Shown here in pieces: positions 42,095-50,657 of a stretch of DNA of 55,403 nucleotides. The stretch is from contig JACPGG010000055.1 of NCBI GenBank assembly GCA_016182545.1, positions 1 to 55,403 on the forward strand. Direction: 5' to 3'. The notes below the pieces were generated by a model, which saw only the letters and a program-made list of their open reading frames with translations, did no database searches and was not told the DNA's origin. Origin of the DNA: Ignavibacteriales bacterium. Lineage in GTDB: Bacteria > Bacteroidota > Ignavibacteria > UBA10030 > UBA8401. Every line of letters starts with the position of its first letter. Positions within the stretch are counted from its first letter, which is position 1. The translations under genes and the position numbers were made by a program.

Positions 42095-42679
42095 ATGATA
42101 TCCAAAGAATCCCTGCGAAAAAAAATGAAAGAAGAACGGGACCGGCTCTCAAAAAGAGATGTCCGCGAACGCTCAAAGCTTGTCATTGACAATCTTTATT
42201 TGCTACCCGATTTTTTCCGAGCAGATGTGGTTCATACATATGTGTCATCCAAGAATAATGAAGTCGATACGCACGAATTAATACGACTTCTGTTGAAGCA
42301 ACGGAAAAGAGTCGTTGCGCCGATCGCGGACAAAGCGACAAAACAAATGCGTCACTCTGAACTTTTTTCCTTAAGTGAATTGGGAACGGCGTCATATGGA
42401 ATTCTTGAACCGAGAATATATCGACCCGTCCCTGTTGCCGATTTGAATGTCGTTGTCGTACCTGCTTTGGCTGTCGATCGGAAAGGGAATCGTCTCGGAT
42501 TCGGTGCGGGATTTTACGATCGCTTTTTACACGATGTCAAACTTCCGACTGTTGCATTAGCATATGATTTTCAAGTGCTGAATGATGTCCCGAAAGAGCA
42601 AACGGATATTGCGGTCTCATTTATCGTTACCGAGAGTGAAATCATTAAATGCTCGACGAGTCGGCCTACGATCCCTTAG
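42095..42679 (+). CDS. 5-formyltetrahydrofolate cyclo-ligase
   Basis: 194 residues. The family's N-terminal SKESLRKKMKEERDRLS, the central VVPALAVDRKGNRLGFGAGFYDRFL signature region (substrate and Mg-ATP site) and AYDFQVL near the end identify it. It converts 5-formyl-THF to methenyl-THF. ATG 42095 follows the frr terminator by about 30 bases, so it likely has its own promoter. The last nine or so residues (CSTSRPTIP) run into a palindromic stretch around 42665-42690 and look less conserved. Confidence 0.93.
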   Translation: MISKESLRKKMKEERDRLSKRDVRERSKLVIDNLYLLPDFFRADVVHTYVSSKNNEVDTHELIRLLLKQRKRVVAPIADKATKQMRHSELFSLSELGTASYGILEPRIYRPVPVADLNVVVVPALAVDRKGNRLGFGAGFYDRFLHDVKLPTVALAYDFQVLNDVPKEQTDIAVSFIVTESEIIKCSTSRPTIP

Positions 42680-42774
42680 GGATTTGTCGACCGCAACTAA
42701 ATCGGTTTGATCACCGTAAGAGTATGGGCGGTCCGGTAAATCCGTAAAGACTGCATTGAATACTCGGAGGAATT

Positions 42775-43461
42775 ATGAACTCACAACGTCTCTATCGTTC
42801 ACGAACAAATAAGGTATTTGCCGGTGTCTGCGGCGGACTCGCTGAATATTTTGATGTCGACCCTGTTATCATCAGAATTCTTTTTGTGCTTATGGTGCTG
42901 TTCGGCGGAAGCGGTATTCTCTTATACATTGCCGCTATTATCATTGTTCCTCAAAAACCGTACTCCGCTGCAGATTTCACCCCTCAGGGAACTCAAGCTC
43001 AGGCAACCGCAACTCCTTCAAACGCAAGAAATATTCTCGGCTATATATTAATTATCGGGGGGGGATTGTTGCTGCTCGCGAATCTGGAAGTATTTCATTT
43101 TTTTGATTTTATCGGCAATGCCATCGAATATATTTTTCCCATACTGTTGATCATACTCGGTATGGCAATTATTTATTATCGCCAATCAAATCCTGCATCT
43201 GAATCGTCGTCGGGCGATCAATTCTCTTCCGGTGGGCAACAGTCACAATCTCAATCGCAGTCGTACAGACAATTCCGTCGTTCTTTCACCGATAAAAAAA
43301 TTGCCGGAGTGTGTGGAGGTTTGGCAGGTTATTTTGGTATTGATCCGAGCATTATGCGAATGTTGTATGTTATTCTTTGCCTTGCGTCTTTTGGTGCAGG
43401 ACTCGTATTGTATATCATCCTTGCATTGGTCGTTCCATACGACTACGCGATAAAATCATAA
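42775..43461 (+). CDS. membrane protein with two PspC domains
   Basis: 228 residues. Two PspC domains, at about 3-62 (RSRTNKVFAGVCGGLAEYF, DPVIIRILFVLMVLFGG) and 170-225 (SFTDKKIAGVCGGLAGYFGI, DPSIMRMLYVILCLASFGAG), flank a middle LiaF-like segment with two membrane helices and a Ser/Gln-rich linker. Such proteins sense or respond to envelope stress, like phage-shock PspC. The two domains are clear internal duplicates. ATG 42775 has a strong cggagg site. Six bases separate it from the next gene, a related membrane protein. Confidence 0.9.
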   Translation: MNSQRLYRSRTNKVFAGVCGGLAEYFDVDPVIIRILFVLMVLFGGSGILLYIAAIIIVPQKPYSAADFTPQGTQAQATATPSNARNILGYILIIGGGLLLLANLEVFHFFDFIGNAIEYIFPILLIILGMAIIYYRQSNPASESSSGDQFSSGGQQSQSQSQSYRQFRRSFTDKKIAGVCGGLAGYFGIDPSIMRMLYVILCLASFGAGLVLYIILALVVPYDYAIKS

Positions 43462-43467
43462 TAGAAA

Positions 43468-44013
43468 ATGGATAAACAACAGATCGCCCGAATTCCGATC
43501 CTTGGGATATTTCTCGTCATCCTTGGAGTAGGATTGCTCCTTCGTCAATTGAACATCCTTAAAGTTGACGGAGAAACATTTCTCATCTTTGGACTCGTCG
43601 CATACGGCGGCGCAATGGTTGTTCGCTCTTTTACAATGAATATCCGCCAGTCACTTTTTTTCGGTAGTCTCTGTTTCTATGCAGGCGTGCTGTTACTATT
43701 GGGGAAATACGATCTGGTCGAAAATTCTCCGTACGTCTACGTGCCGGGATTCTTGATCGTTTTCGGCTTGGCATTCTTGATGTTGTTCGTCTTTAACTTC
43801 CGGGACTATCATCTTCTCGTTCCGGCGCTTATTTTCATAAGCATCGGCGTGGCATTCATGATGACCGAGATCGGATACTGGTATGTCAGTGACGTGAAGG
43901 ATGCGATCAGAATGTACTGGCCCGCGGCATTGATATTGTTCGGTGGATTGATCCTGTTAAGGAGAACTTCCAAAACGCAAATACTAAATAAAGATCAAAA
44001 CTCTAAACTCTAA
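43468..44013 (+). CDS. LiaF/DUF5668-like transmembrane protein
   Basis: 181 residues with five or six hydrophobic segments (ILGIFLVILGVGLLLRQL, FLIFGLVAYGGAMVV, FLIVFGLAFLMLFVF, MYWPAALILFGGLILL). The repeating pattern of two-helix 'LiaI-LiaF-like' units and its position six bases after the PspC protein suggest one envelope-stress unit. The last ten or so residues (ILNKDQNSKL) and the stop codon lie inside a 7-nt tandem repeat (aaactct, starting at 43998), so the C-terminus is probably repeat-derived. Confidence 0.8.
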   Translation: MDKQQIARIPILGIFLVILGVGLLLRQLNILKVDGETFLIFGLVAYGGAMVVRSFTMNIRQSLFFGSLCFYAGVLLLLGKYDLVENSPYVYVPGFLIVFGLAFLMLFVFNFRDYHLLVPALIFISIGVAFMMTEIGYWYVSDVKDAIRMYWPAALILFGGLILLRRTSKTQILNKDQNSKL

Positions 44014-44058
44014 ACTCTAAACTCTAAACTATTCCTGCTTGAAACCTGAACCTTAAAG
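43998..44058. repeat. perfect 7-nt tandem repeat overlapping a gene end
   Basis: Four identical copies of aaactct (43998-44025) and a fifth with one change, then cttgaaa, cctgaac, cttaaag. The stop codon of the LiaF-like gene lies in copies two to three. Confidence 0.85.
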
Positions 44059-44076
44059 CATCTTACTTTTAATTTA

Positions 44077-46869
44077 TCAGTGTGCTTCCAGCCAATTCTT
44101 GCCGACGCCGATCTCAACTTCGATAGGAACATTTAATTTCATAGCATTCTTCATTTCATCGGCAACCATCTTCTTCATTTTCGTTTCTTCGTTTTTCGGT
44201 ATGTCAAAGACCAACTCGTCGTGTACTTGCAGTACCATCTTGCTCTCAAGTTTTTTCTTTTTCAATTCTTGGTGGATCCCGATCATCGCCAGTTTGATCA
44301 TATCAGCAGCGGTCCCTTGGATCGGCATATTGATCGATTGACGTTCTGCGTTCGCACGGATATTCTGGTTCTTATTGTTGATATCAGATAGATAGCGACG
44401 CCGTCCTTTTAATGTTTCGACAAAGCCGTTTGCGTGCGCGAATGCGATCGTATCTTTAATGTATTGATTCACTTTCGGAAATCGCTCGAAATATTTCTGA
44501 ATGATCTCGCGGCCTTCAGTCTGTGTAATATCAAGCCGCGATGCGAGACCGAAAGGACCGATCCCGTACATGATTCCGAAATTGACCTCTTTCGCCTTTC
44601 GCCGCATATCACGAGTAACATCTTTTTGATTCACACCGAACACTTTAGCCGCTGTTGATGCATGGATATCTTCGTGATTGTTGAATGCTTCAAGCAATCC
44701 TTTATCCCCACACACGTGCGCCATAATACGGAGTTCGATCTGTGAATAGTCGGCAGAGAGAATAAGCGAATCTTTGTCTGACGGAATGAATGCTTTCCTG
44801 ATCTTCCTTCCCATATCGGTTCTGATCGGAATGTTCTGCAGATTCGGATCGCTGCTTGCCAATCTGCCGGTAGCAGCGACCGTTTGATTGAACGATGTGT
44901 GCAGTTTTCCCGTACGCGGATTGATCTGTTTCGGGAGTGCATCAACGTAGGTCGATTTCAATTTTTGCAATTGCCGATATTCGAGCATTTCTTCAACGAT
45001 GGGATGCTCCTTCCGCAACGTCTCCAGTACGCCAACGTCCGTTGAATATCCTGTTTTCGTTTTTCTGACAGTCTTCAATTTCAGTTTTTCAAACAGGATC
45101 TTTGCAAGTTGTTGTGTTGAGTTGATATTAAACTGCTCGCCGGCATGTTTGTAAATCTTCTTTATGATTGCGTCGAGCGTTTCGCCGATCTCATCGGACA
45201 TGGTCGCGAGGAATTTCTTGTCGATCTTTACACCGCTGATTTCCATTTGAGTGAGGACTTCGATGAGCGGAAATTCGATCTCCGTGCAGCGCGGTTTCAA
45301 TCCGTTCGAGGAGATTTTATCATGCAATATGTCAACCAGTTGAAGGGTGATGTCCGCATCTTCCGCCGAATAGTTACCGACTGTGTCAACCGGAATTTCC
45401 CGGATATCTTTCTTTCCGCCGTCGGTCAGTTCTTCGAACGATACCATCTTATAATTCAACAGCTCAGCTGCCAGTGTATCTAGTGAGTGCTGCCTATCCG
45501 AGCGCAATGTGTATGCGGCGATCATCGTATCGAATGCAATACCGGCGACGCTAATTCCTTTTGTCGACAGAACTAGTGTGTCATATTTAATATTCTGCCC
45601 GTACTTCTTCACTTTTTCGTTTTCAAAAACATGTTTGAGATCCTTTACGATCCGGGCGAGATCAAATCCCTCCTGTTTTCCCCTAGATTTGCCATCACCA
45701 AACAGATCATCCTCTTTTTCATCGAACATTGTATCGACGACGGGGAGGTAGTATGCTTTTTTATGTTCGAATGCGAATGCAATCCCCACCAACTGTGCAC
45801 GCAGAGTATCGGTCGAAGTCGTTTCGGTGTCGAAGACAAATGCTTTTGCCTTCTTCAATTCGGCGAGCAGGCGAAGATATTCCTTATCGGTTTTAATGAC
45901 GGTGTATTGGTGCTTTACGGTGTTGATATTTTCTTGTTCGGTCGTTTCTGCAACTTCTTCTACTTTCGGCTGCGTAAGCCCGGCAACAACCCCTTGTTCT
46001 TTCAGCCGTCGCGCAAGAGTTTTAAATTCAAGACGATCGAATAATTGCAATAACGTTGGAAAATCCTTTTCTTTCGCTTTTAGGTGGTGGATGTCCGCTT
46101 TGATCGGGACGTTGACATCGATCGTGACCAACTTTTTTGAAAGGAGCGCCAAGTCTTTATTTGTGCGGAGTTTCTCCTGCAATCCCTTTTGCGGGATATC
46201 GTCAATATGGGCAAGGACATTCTCGATCGTTTTATATTTCTGGATCAGAGGAAGTGCCGTTTTTTCTCCTACGCCTTTCACACCGGGGACATTATCCGAT
46301 GTGTCGCCGATCAGTCCGAGCATTTCAATAACTTGGTCAGGTCCTACGCCGAATTTTTTCATCACTCCTTCTTCGCCTACCACCTCATCCTCATTTCCGA
46401 ATTTTCCCGGGCGATAAATTTTCACCCTGTTGGATACAAGCTGCATGAAATCCTTGTCAGATGTAACGAGGTACGTGTCGATCTTTTCTTTTTCGGCGCG
46501 CCGTGCCAATGTTCCCATAATGTCGTCCGCTTCAAAACCGTCTAATTCGAGGACAGGAACATTATATGCTTTTACAACATCTTTCAAATATCCCAGTGAT
46601 GCAGCAAGATCGTCGGGCATTTTGTTCCGCGTTGCTTTGTATTCCTTATATGCTTTGTGCCGGAAGGTCGGCTTTTCCGTATCGAACACAGCGGCGATAT
46701 AATCCGGTTTTTGTTCTTCGAGTATCTTGTTGAGATAATTCACGAAGCCGTAGATAGCGCTGGTATTTTCTCCCTTTGAATTGATGAGAGGGTTTTGGAT
46801 GAACGCAAAGTAGGAACGATACGCGATTCCCATCGAGTCGATAAGGAAGAGGGTCTCTTTTCGTTTCAT
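44077..46869 (-). CDS. polA: DNA polymerase I
   Basis: 930 residues from ATG 46869 (KRKETLFLIDSMGIAYRSYF). The open frame extends 53 codons further, but that part is a translated dispersed repeat and is rejected. 5'-nuclease domain 1-290 (AVFDTEKPTFRHKAYKEYK, GVKGVGEKTALPLIQKY). Proofreading domain about 330-545, with intact Exo motifs FVFDTETTSTDTL, YGQNIKYDTLVL and YSAEDADITLQ, so proofreading is probably active. Polymerase domain to the end: motif A LSADYSQIELRIMAH, motif B RRKAKEVNFGIMYGIG, motif C LQVHDELVFD (His883, Asp884). Repairs DNA and matures Okazaki fragments. Divergent from the EamA gene. Confidence 0.97.
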   Translation of the reverse strand: MKRKETLFLIDSMGIAYRSYFAFIQNPLINSKGENTSAIYGFVNYLNKILEEQKPDYIAAVFDTEKPTFRHKAYKEYKATRNKMPDDLAASLGYLKDVVKAYNVPVLELDGFEADDIMGTLARRAEKEKIDTYLVTSDKDFMQLVSNRVKIYRPGKFGNEDEVVGEEGVMKKFGVGPDQVIEMLGLIGDTSDNVPGVKGVGEKTALPLIQKYKTIENVLAHIDDIPQKGLQEKLRTNKDLALLSKKLVTIDVNVPIKADIHHLKAKEKDFPTLLQLFDRLEFKTLARRLKEQGVVAGLTQPKVEEVAETTEQENINTVKHQYTVIKTDKEYLRLLAELKKAKAFVFDTETTSTDTLRAQLVGIAFAFEHKKAYYLPVVDTMFDEKEDDLFGDGKSRGKQEGFDLARIVKDLKHVFENEKVKKYGQNIKYDTLVLSTKGISVAGIAFDTMIAAYTLRSDRQHSLDTLAAELLNYKMVSFEELTDGGKKDIREIPVDTVGNYSAEDADITLQLVDILHDKISSNGLKPRCTEIEFPLIEVLTQMEISGVKIDKKFLATMSDEIGETLDAIIKKIYKHAGEQFNINSTQQLAKILFEKLKLKTVRKTKTGYSTDVGVLETLRKEHPIVEEMLEYRQLQKLKSTYVDALPKQINPRTGKLHTSFNQTVAATGRLASSDPNLQNIPIRTDMGRKIRKAFIPSDKDSLILSADYSQIELRIMAHVCGDKGLLEAFNNHEDIHASTAAKVFGVNQKDVTRDMRRKAKEVNFGIMYGIGPFGLASRLDITQTEGREIIQKYFERFPKVNQYIKDTIAFAHANGFVETLKGRRRYLSDINNKNQNIRANAERQSINMPIQGTAADMIKLAMIGIHQELKKKKLESKMVLQVHDELVFDIPKNEETKMKKMVADEMKNAMKLNVPIEVEIGVGKNWLEAH

Positions 46870-46882
46870 AATGTTGTCAATA

Positions 46883-46929
46883 GTCATCCTGAGCAAGCGA
46901 TCGTTTTTATGAGCGCGTCGAAGGATGAC
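46883..46929. repeat. short relative of the GTCAYCCTGAGC element
   Basis: gtcatcctgagcaa ... gtcgaaggatgac, immediately upstream of polA. Its translation makes a false N-terminal extension of PolA. Confidence 0.8.
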
Positions 46930-47068
46930 GAAATGCTTCGACTTACGCAGCACACAAACAACACATCGTTCACTCAGTTTGACTGCATTAGATGTGGTAA
47001 TAATTTTTTGGTATATTGTCTCGTCCAATATATCAAAACTGTTTTCGAGTTACAAAAGAAAGTATATA

Positions 47069-47101
47069 AGCCATCCGATTACTCAAAGCAATCGGATGGC
47101 T
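47069..47101. repeat. hairpin upstream of the EamA gene
   Basis: A 12-bp perfect inverted repeat (agccatccgatt / aatcggatggct) with a 9-base loop, resembling the lipA palindrome with one base changed in the arm. Ends 10 bases before the EamA ATG. Confidence 0.85.
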
Positions 47102-47111
47102 GAATGGTCCC

Positions 47112-47972
47112 ATGAACATCTACATCATTATGCTGATCCAGCAACTGATCGCGAGCGGTACGCACCTGATCGCAAAAACCGTCACGCGCGAGGTCGACCC
47201 GATGGCTCTGACCTTTATCCGCGGACTGATCTCCGGCGGTGTACTGGCAGTAGTCTTTTTCATCCGCGAAAAGAGGATCCGCATCCTCAAAGAGGATTTT
47301 GGAACGCTTTTCTGGTTATCACTGCTTGCCATCTCGGTCAACCAATATTTCTATCTCTATGGAATGAAATTCACGCTGGCAGCTAACGGCGCTTTGCTCT
47401 ATGCTACGACGCCTGCTTTCGTCCTTGTCTTTTCTCGATTTATGCTTGGCGAGAGACTCACAACGTGGAAAGTGACCGGAGTTGTTATCGCATTCATCGG
47501 TGTCAGTATCGTCATTTTCGAACGGGGGATCGATTTATCGTCCGATTATTTTTTCGGCAATGTGATGATCTTGTTTGCTGTAATTGCGTGGGCACTGTAT
47601 GCAATCCAGGGAAAGAAATTGATTGCGAAGTATGGCTCGTTTCACGTCAGTTCGCTCACGATCATGCTCGGGGCAATAATTTTTATTCCTCCGGGTGCGG
47701 CGAGTTTAACATGGTTTGACGTTTCGACGATCTCGACCGATAACTGGTTCGGCATTTTGTATCTTGCCCTCGGAACATCAGTCATCAGTTACGTTTTGTG
47801 GTATTATGCGATAGGGAAGTTTGACACAACGAAAGTTGCCGTCTTTGCCAACGCGCAGCCCATCCTGACGACAATTCTTGCAGTGATAATTTTGGACCAA
47901 CCGATTACAGGTATGTTTGTTATCGGGGGAGTGATTACTATTGCCGGGGTTTTATTGACACAGCGGAAATAA
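47112..47972 (+). CDS. EamA-family (DMT) transporter
   Basis: 286 residues, ten hydrophobic segments in two EamA repeats. Repeat 1 has DPMALTFIRGLISGGVLAV and LYATTPAFVLVFSRFMLGER; repeat 2 has ALGTSVISYVLWYYAIGKF and ANAQPILTTILAVIILDQPI. Members export amino acids or metabolites; the substrate cannot be assigned. ATG 47112 lies 10 bases after a 12-bp inverted repeat (47069-47101), which may sit in its 5' leader. It ends two bases from the stop of the convergent endonuclease III gene. Confidence 0.9.
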   Translation: MNIYIIMLIQQLIASGTHLIAKTVTREVDPMALTFIRGLISGGVLAVVFFIREKRIRILKEDFGTLFWLSLLAISVNQYFYLYGMKFTLAANGALLYATTPAFVLVFSRFMLGERLTTWKVTGVVIAFIGVSIVIFERGIDLSSDYFFGNVMILFAVIAWALYAIQGKKLIAKYGSFHVSSLTIMLGAIIFIPPGAASLTWFDVSTISTDNWFGILYLALGTSVISYVLWYYAIGKFDTTKVAVFANAQPILTTILAVIILDQPITGMFVIGGVITIAGVLLTQRK

Positions 47973-47974
47973 AT

Positions 47975-48652
47975 TTATTTCTTCTGTCCATTATAAAACG
48001 CACACACACTGCTCACAACACATTCATGGCATTTCGGATTTGTCGGGCGGCAGGTTTCGCGTCCGAGATAGGTAAGAGACATCCCGAGCAGGTGCCAATT
48101 CTTTTTATCCACTTTTTCCATCAATTGCTTTTCGATCTTTTCGGGGTTTGTTCCTTGTGCAATACCAAGCCGCGGTGCAACACGGAGTGTATGGAGATCG
48201 ACAATGACACCTTCCGCCGGCGCGCCCATCTGGCTCATTATAACATTTGCAGATTTTCTTCCAATACCTGAATATTGCGTCAAGCCTTCCTGAGTCAACG
48301 GAATGTTCTTATCGTCCTTTATCTCTTTTGCTGTCTTGGTCAACCATTGGGACTTGTTCCCGAAGTTTGAAACTTTGCCGATAAATGGATACAAATCCTC
48401 CGGTGTTGCTTTTGCAAGATGTTTCATCGAGGGGAATTTTGCAAACAGCGCCGGTGTCAGTGAATTAATGTTCCGGTCAGAATCCCGTGCTGAGAGTACG
48501 ACCGCAACTAACAATTGATACAAGTTTTTGTACTCAAGCGGATGTTTTCGTCCGTCGTACCTTTTGAAGAGCGGTTTGAGTTCCTTGTTCCAATTGATAT
48601 CGTCGTTTTGATCGAAGAGATCTTTAGCGCCGTTAGATTTTTTCTTTGCCAT
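47975..48652 (-). CDS. nth: endonuclease III
   Basis: 225 residues from ATG 48652 (AKKKSNGAKDLF); ten further in-frame codons upstream belong to a GC-rich palindrome and are rejected. Helix-hairpin-helix with catalytic Lys (YSGIGRKSANVIM) and Asp (VIVDLHTLRVAPRLG). C-terminal [4Fe-4S] motif Cys-x6-Cys-x2-Cys-x5-Cys (CRPTNPKCHECVVSSVC). A bifunctional glycosylase/AP lyase for oxidised pyrimidines. The ABC exporter gene ends 50 bases upstream, so they may share a transcript. Confidence 0.95.
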   Translation of the reverse strand: MAKKKSNGAKDLFDQNDDINWNKELKPLFKRYDGRKHPLEYKNLYQLLVAVVLSARDSDRNINSLTPALFAKFPSMKHLAKATPEDLYPFIGKVSNFGNKSQWLTKTAKEIKDDKNIPLTQEGLTQYSGIGRKSANVIMSQMGAPAEGVIVDLHTLRVAPRLGIAQGTNPEKIEKQLMEKVDKKNWHLLGMSLTYLGRETCRPTNPKCHECVVSSVCAFYNGQKK

Positions 48653-48664
48653 TGTTTCATCCCA

Positions 48665-48700
48665 CCCTGACCTTCCCCTCAAAAGAGGGAGGGGACAGGG
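48665..48700. repeat. GC-rich hairpin between the ABC exporter and nth genes
   Basis: ccctgaccttcccctc / gagggaggggacaggg, loop aaaa, imperfect. It almost touches the exporter stop and overlaps the extended nth frame. Confidence 0.65.
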
Positions 48701-48701
48701 T

Positions 48702-50495
48702 TCAATTTTTAGAAATTACTTTTCTTGCCTTGCTTGCAGTCTTAATAATTCCATTCGTCTGTTCACCTACCTGCTGACGCCACATGGCGTAATATAATCC
48801 TTTTTCCTTGAGAAGTTTAGCATGCGTGCCTGATTCGGTGATCTTTCCTTTCTCGAGGACAAATATTTTATCCGCGTGCATCACGGTCGAAAGGCGATGC
48901 GCGATAAGAATGGCAATGAGATCCTTTCGTTCAGAAATATTCCGGATCGTTTCGCTGATCTCTTCCTCGGTCAGTGAATCGAGAGAGGAGGTTGCCTCGT
49001 CAAAAACAAGTAAGTTGGGATTGCGTAATAAGGCACGCGCAATGGAAAGTCTCTGTTTTTCTCCGCCCGACACTTTCACCCCACCTTCACCGATCAGAGT
49101 ATCGAGTCCCTTATCAGCGCGGGCGAGGAGGGACTGGCATGCAGCTTTGTTCAAGACATCCAAACATTCCTCGTCTGTAGCGTTTGGATTAACAAAGAGA
49201 AGATTTTCTCGGATTGTTCCCGAAAAGAGTTGCGTATCCTGCGTGACAAATCCTATTCTTTCTCTCAAGGTATCAAAATCAATCTTGTCGTATGAATGAT
49301 TATTATATAGGATCTTTCCGGATTGAGGTCTGTACAAACCGACCAGCAATTTCACAAGCGTTGTTTTTCCTGAACCGGAAGGACCGACAAATGCGATCGT
49401 CTCACCGAGTTTCACGTTGAATGTTATTCCATTCAGTGCGTGGCTGTTTGCTGATTGATGCTTGAATGTAACCTTATCGAACGCAAGCGTTTTAATTGTT
49501 TGAACCGCTGCGGGAGATTGCGGTCTTGGTTCTTTTGGTGTGTTGAGAATTGTCTCGAAGTTGTTCAGTGAAACCTCCGCTTCACGATATATATTGATGA
49601 TGTCGCCTAGCTGCTGCAACGGTCCAAAGATAAAGAATGAATAGATCCACAACGAGAAGAACTGTCCGACCGTGATTTGTTGGGAGAAGATGAGATACAA
49701 CATCGTAAAGAGTATCGATGTGCGGAGAAAATTTACCGATGTTCCCTGTATAAAACTCAATCCGCGGATATATTTCACTTTCTTCAGTTCCAAGCCTAGG
49801 ATCTTTTGTGTCGTATTATTGAGTCGACCTATTTCCTGATTCGCAAGACCAAGACTTTTGACCAGTTCGATATTCCGTAACGACTCCGTTGTCGATCCGG
49901 CGAGTGCAGTCGTTTCTCCGACAATGGTCTTTTGAAGAACTTTGATTTTTTTGCTAAGCGTGGAACTGACAAATGCCAATATCGGCACCGTGGCAAAATA
50001 GAGCGGTGCAATGAGCCAATGCACAGAAAATGCATAGATCATGACAAAAATTATTCCGACCAATGTTGTAAAAAGAATATTAATCGCCGCAGATATCAGC
50101 CGCTCGACATCCGTCCGGACCTTTTGCAGCTTTCCGAGAGTTTCGCCGCTGCGTTGGTCTTCAAAAACGGAATACGGAAGATCGAGAGAATGCTGTATTC
50201 CGTCAGAATATATCTGCGCACCGAGTTTTTGGACGATGACATTGATGTAATAATCCTGAAAATTCTTTGCAACGCGTGAAACAAATGCGACACCCATCGA
50301 GGCGAACAGCAGCGTCACAACTCCCGCCAAAAACTGGTCTGTCGTATATTCCTTGAACTTCATCGCGTAATTATCGATCACGTACCGAAAGATCAGCGGA
50401 TCGAGGAGAGAGAAGGTCTGGTTGATGGTTGCGAGGAACAGCGCAAGGATCACCAGTCCCCAATAATTCTTCAGGTATGAATAAAGTATTTTCAT
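48702..50495 (-). CDS. ABC exporter, fused membrane and ATPase domains
   Basis: 597 residues, a half-transporter of the MsbA/multidrug type. Six membrane segments (1-310) with the usual QDYYINVIVQKLGAQIYSD coupling region. Nucleotide-binding domain about 335-575: Walker A VGPSGSGKTTLV, Q-loop GFVTQDTQLF, signature VSGGEKQRLSIARALL, Walker B LLVFDEATSSLDS, switch His in IAHRLSTV. It exports a lipid or drug-like substrate, unknown here. Divergent from the Sel1 gene. Confidence 0.95.
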   Translation of the reverse strand: MKILYSYLKNYWGLVILALFLATINQTFSLLDPLIFRYVIDNYAMKFKEYTTDQFLAGVVTLLFASMGVAFVSRVAKNFQDYYINVIVQKLGAQIYSDGIQHSLDLPYSVFEDQRSGETLGKLQKVRTDVERLISAAINILFTTLVGIIFVMIYAFSVHWLIAPLYFATVPILAFVSSTLSKKIKVLQKTIVGETTALAGSTTESLRNIELVKSLGLANQEIGRLNNTTQKILGLELKKVKYIRGLSFIQGTSVNFLRTSILFTMLYLIFSQQITVGQFFSLWIYSFFIFGPLQQLGDIINIYREAEVSLNNFETILNTPKEPRPQSPAAVQTIKTLAFDKVTFKHQSANSHALNGITFNVKLGETIAFVGPSGSGKTTLVKLLVGLYRPQSGKILYNNHSYDKIDFDTLRERIGFVTQDTQLFSGTIRENLLFVNPNATDEECLDVLNKAACQSLLARADKGLDTLIGEGGVKVSGGEKQRLSIARALLRNPNLLVFDEATSSLDSLTEEEISETIRNISERKDLIAILIAHRLSTVMHADKIFVLEKGKITESGTHAKLLKEKGLYYAMWRQQVGEQTNGIIKTASKARKVISKN

Positions 50496-50657
50496 GTTTT
50501 ACAGTTTATGAAGTGAGGTGTTCCAATCTACAAAATTCAGTTTCCAAAAGCGAAAAAGGAACAAAAGAAAAAATTGAGAGTCTAACTCTTAGCTGTTTAT
50601 TCTTACACGAATACTGCGTATTCTTGGTATGACACCATTCTGAAAGACGAACGACCG

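Noticed and set aside
50609-50623. Palindrome gaatac-tgc-gtattc upstream of the Sel1 gene as an operator
   Set aside because: Arms of only six bases and no second copy noticed, so chance is likely.
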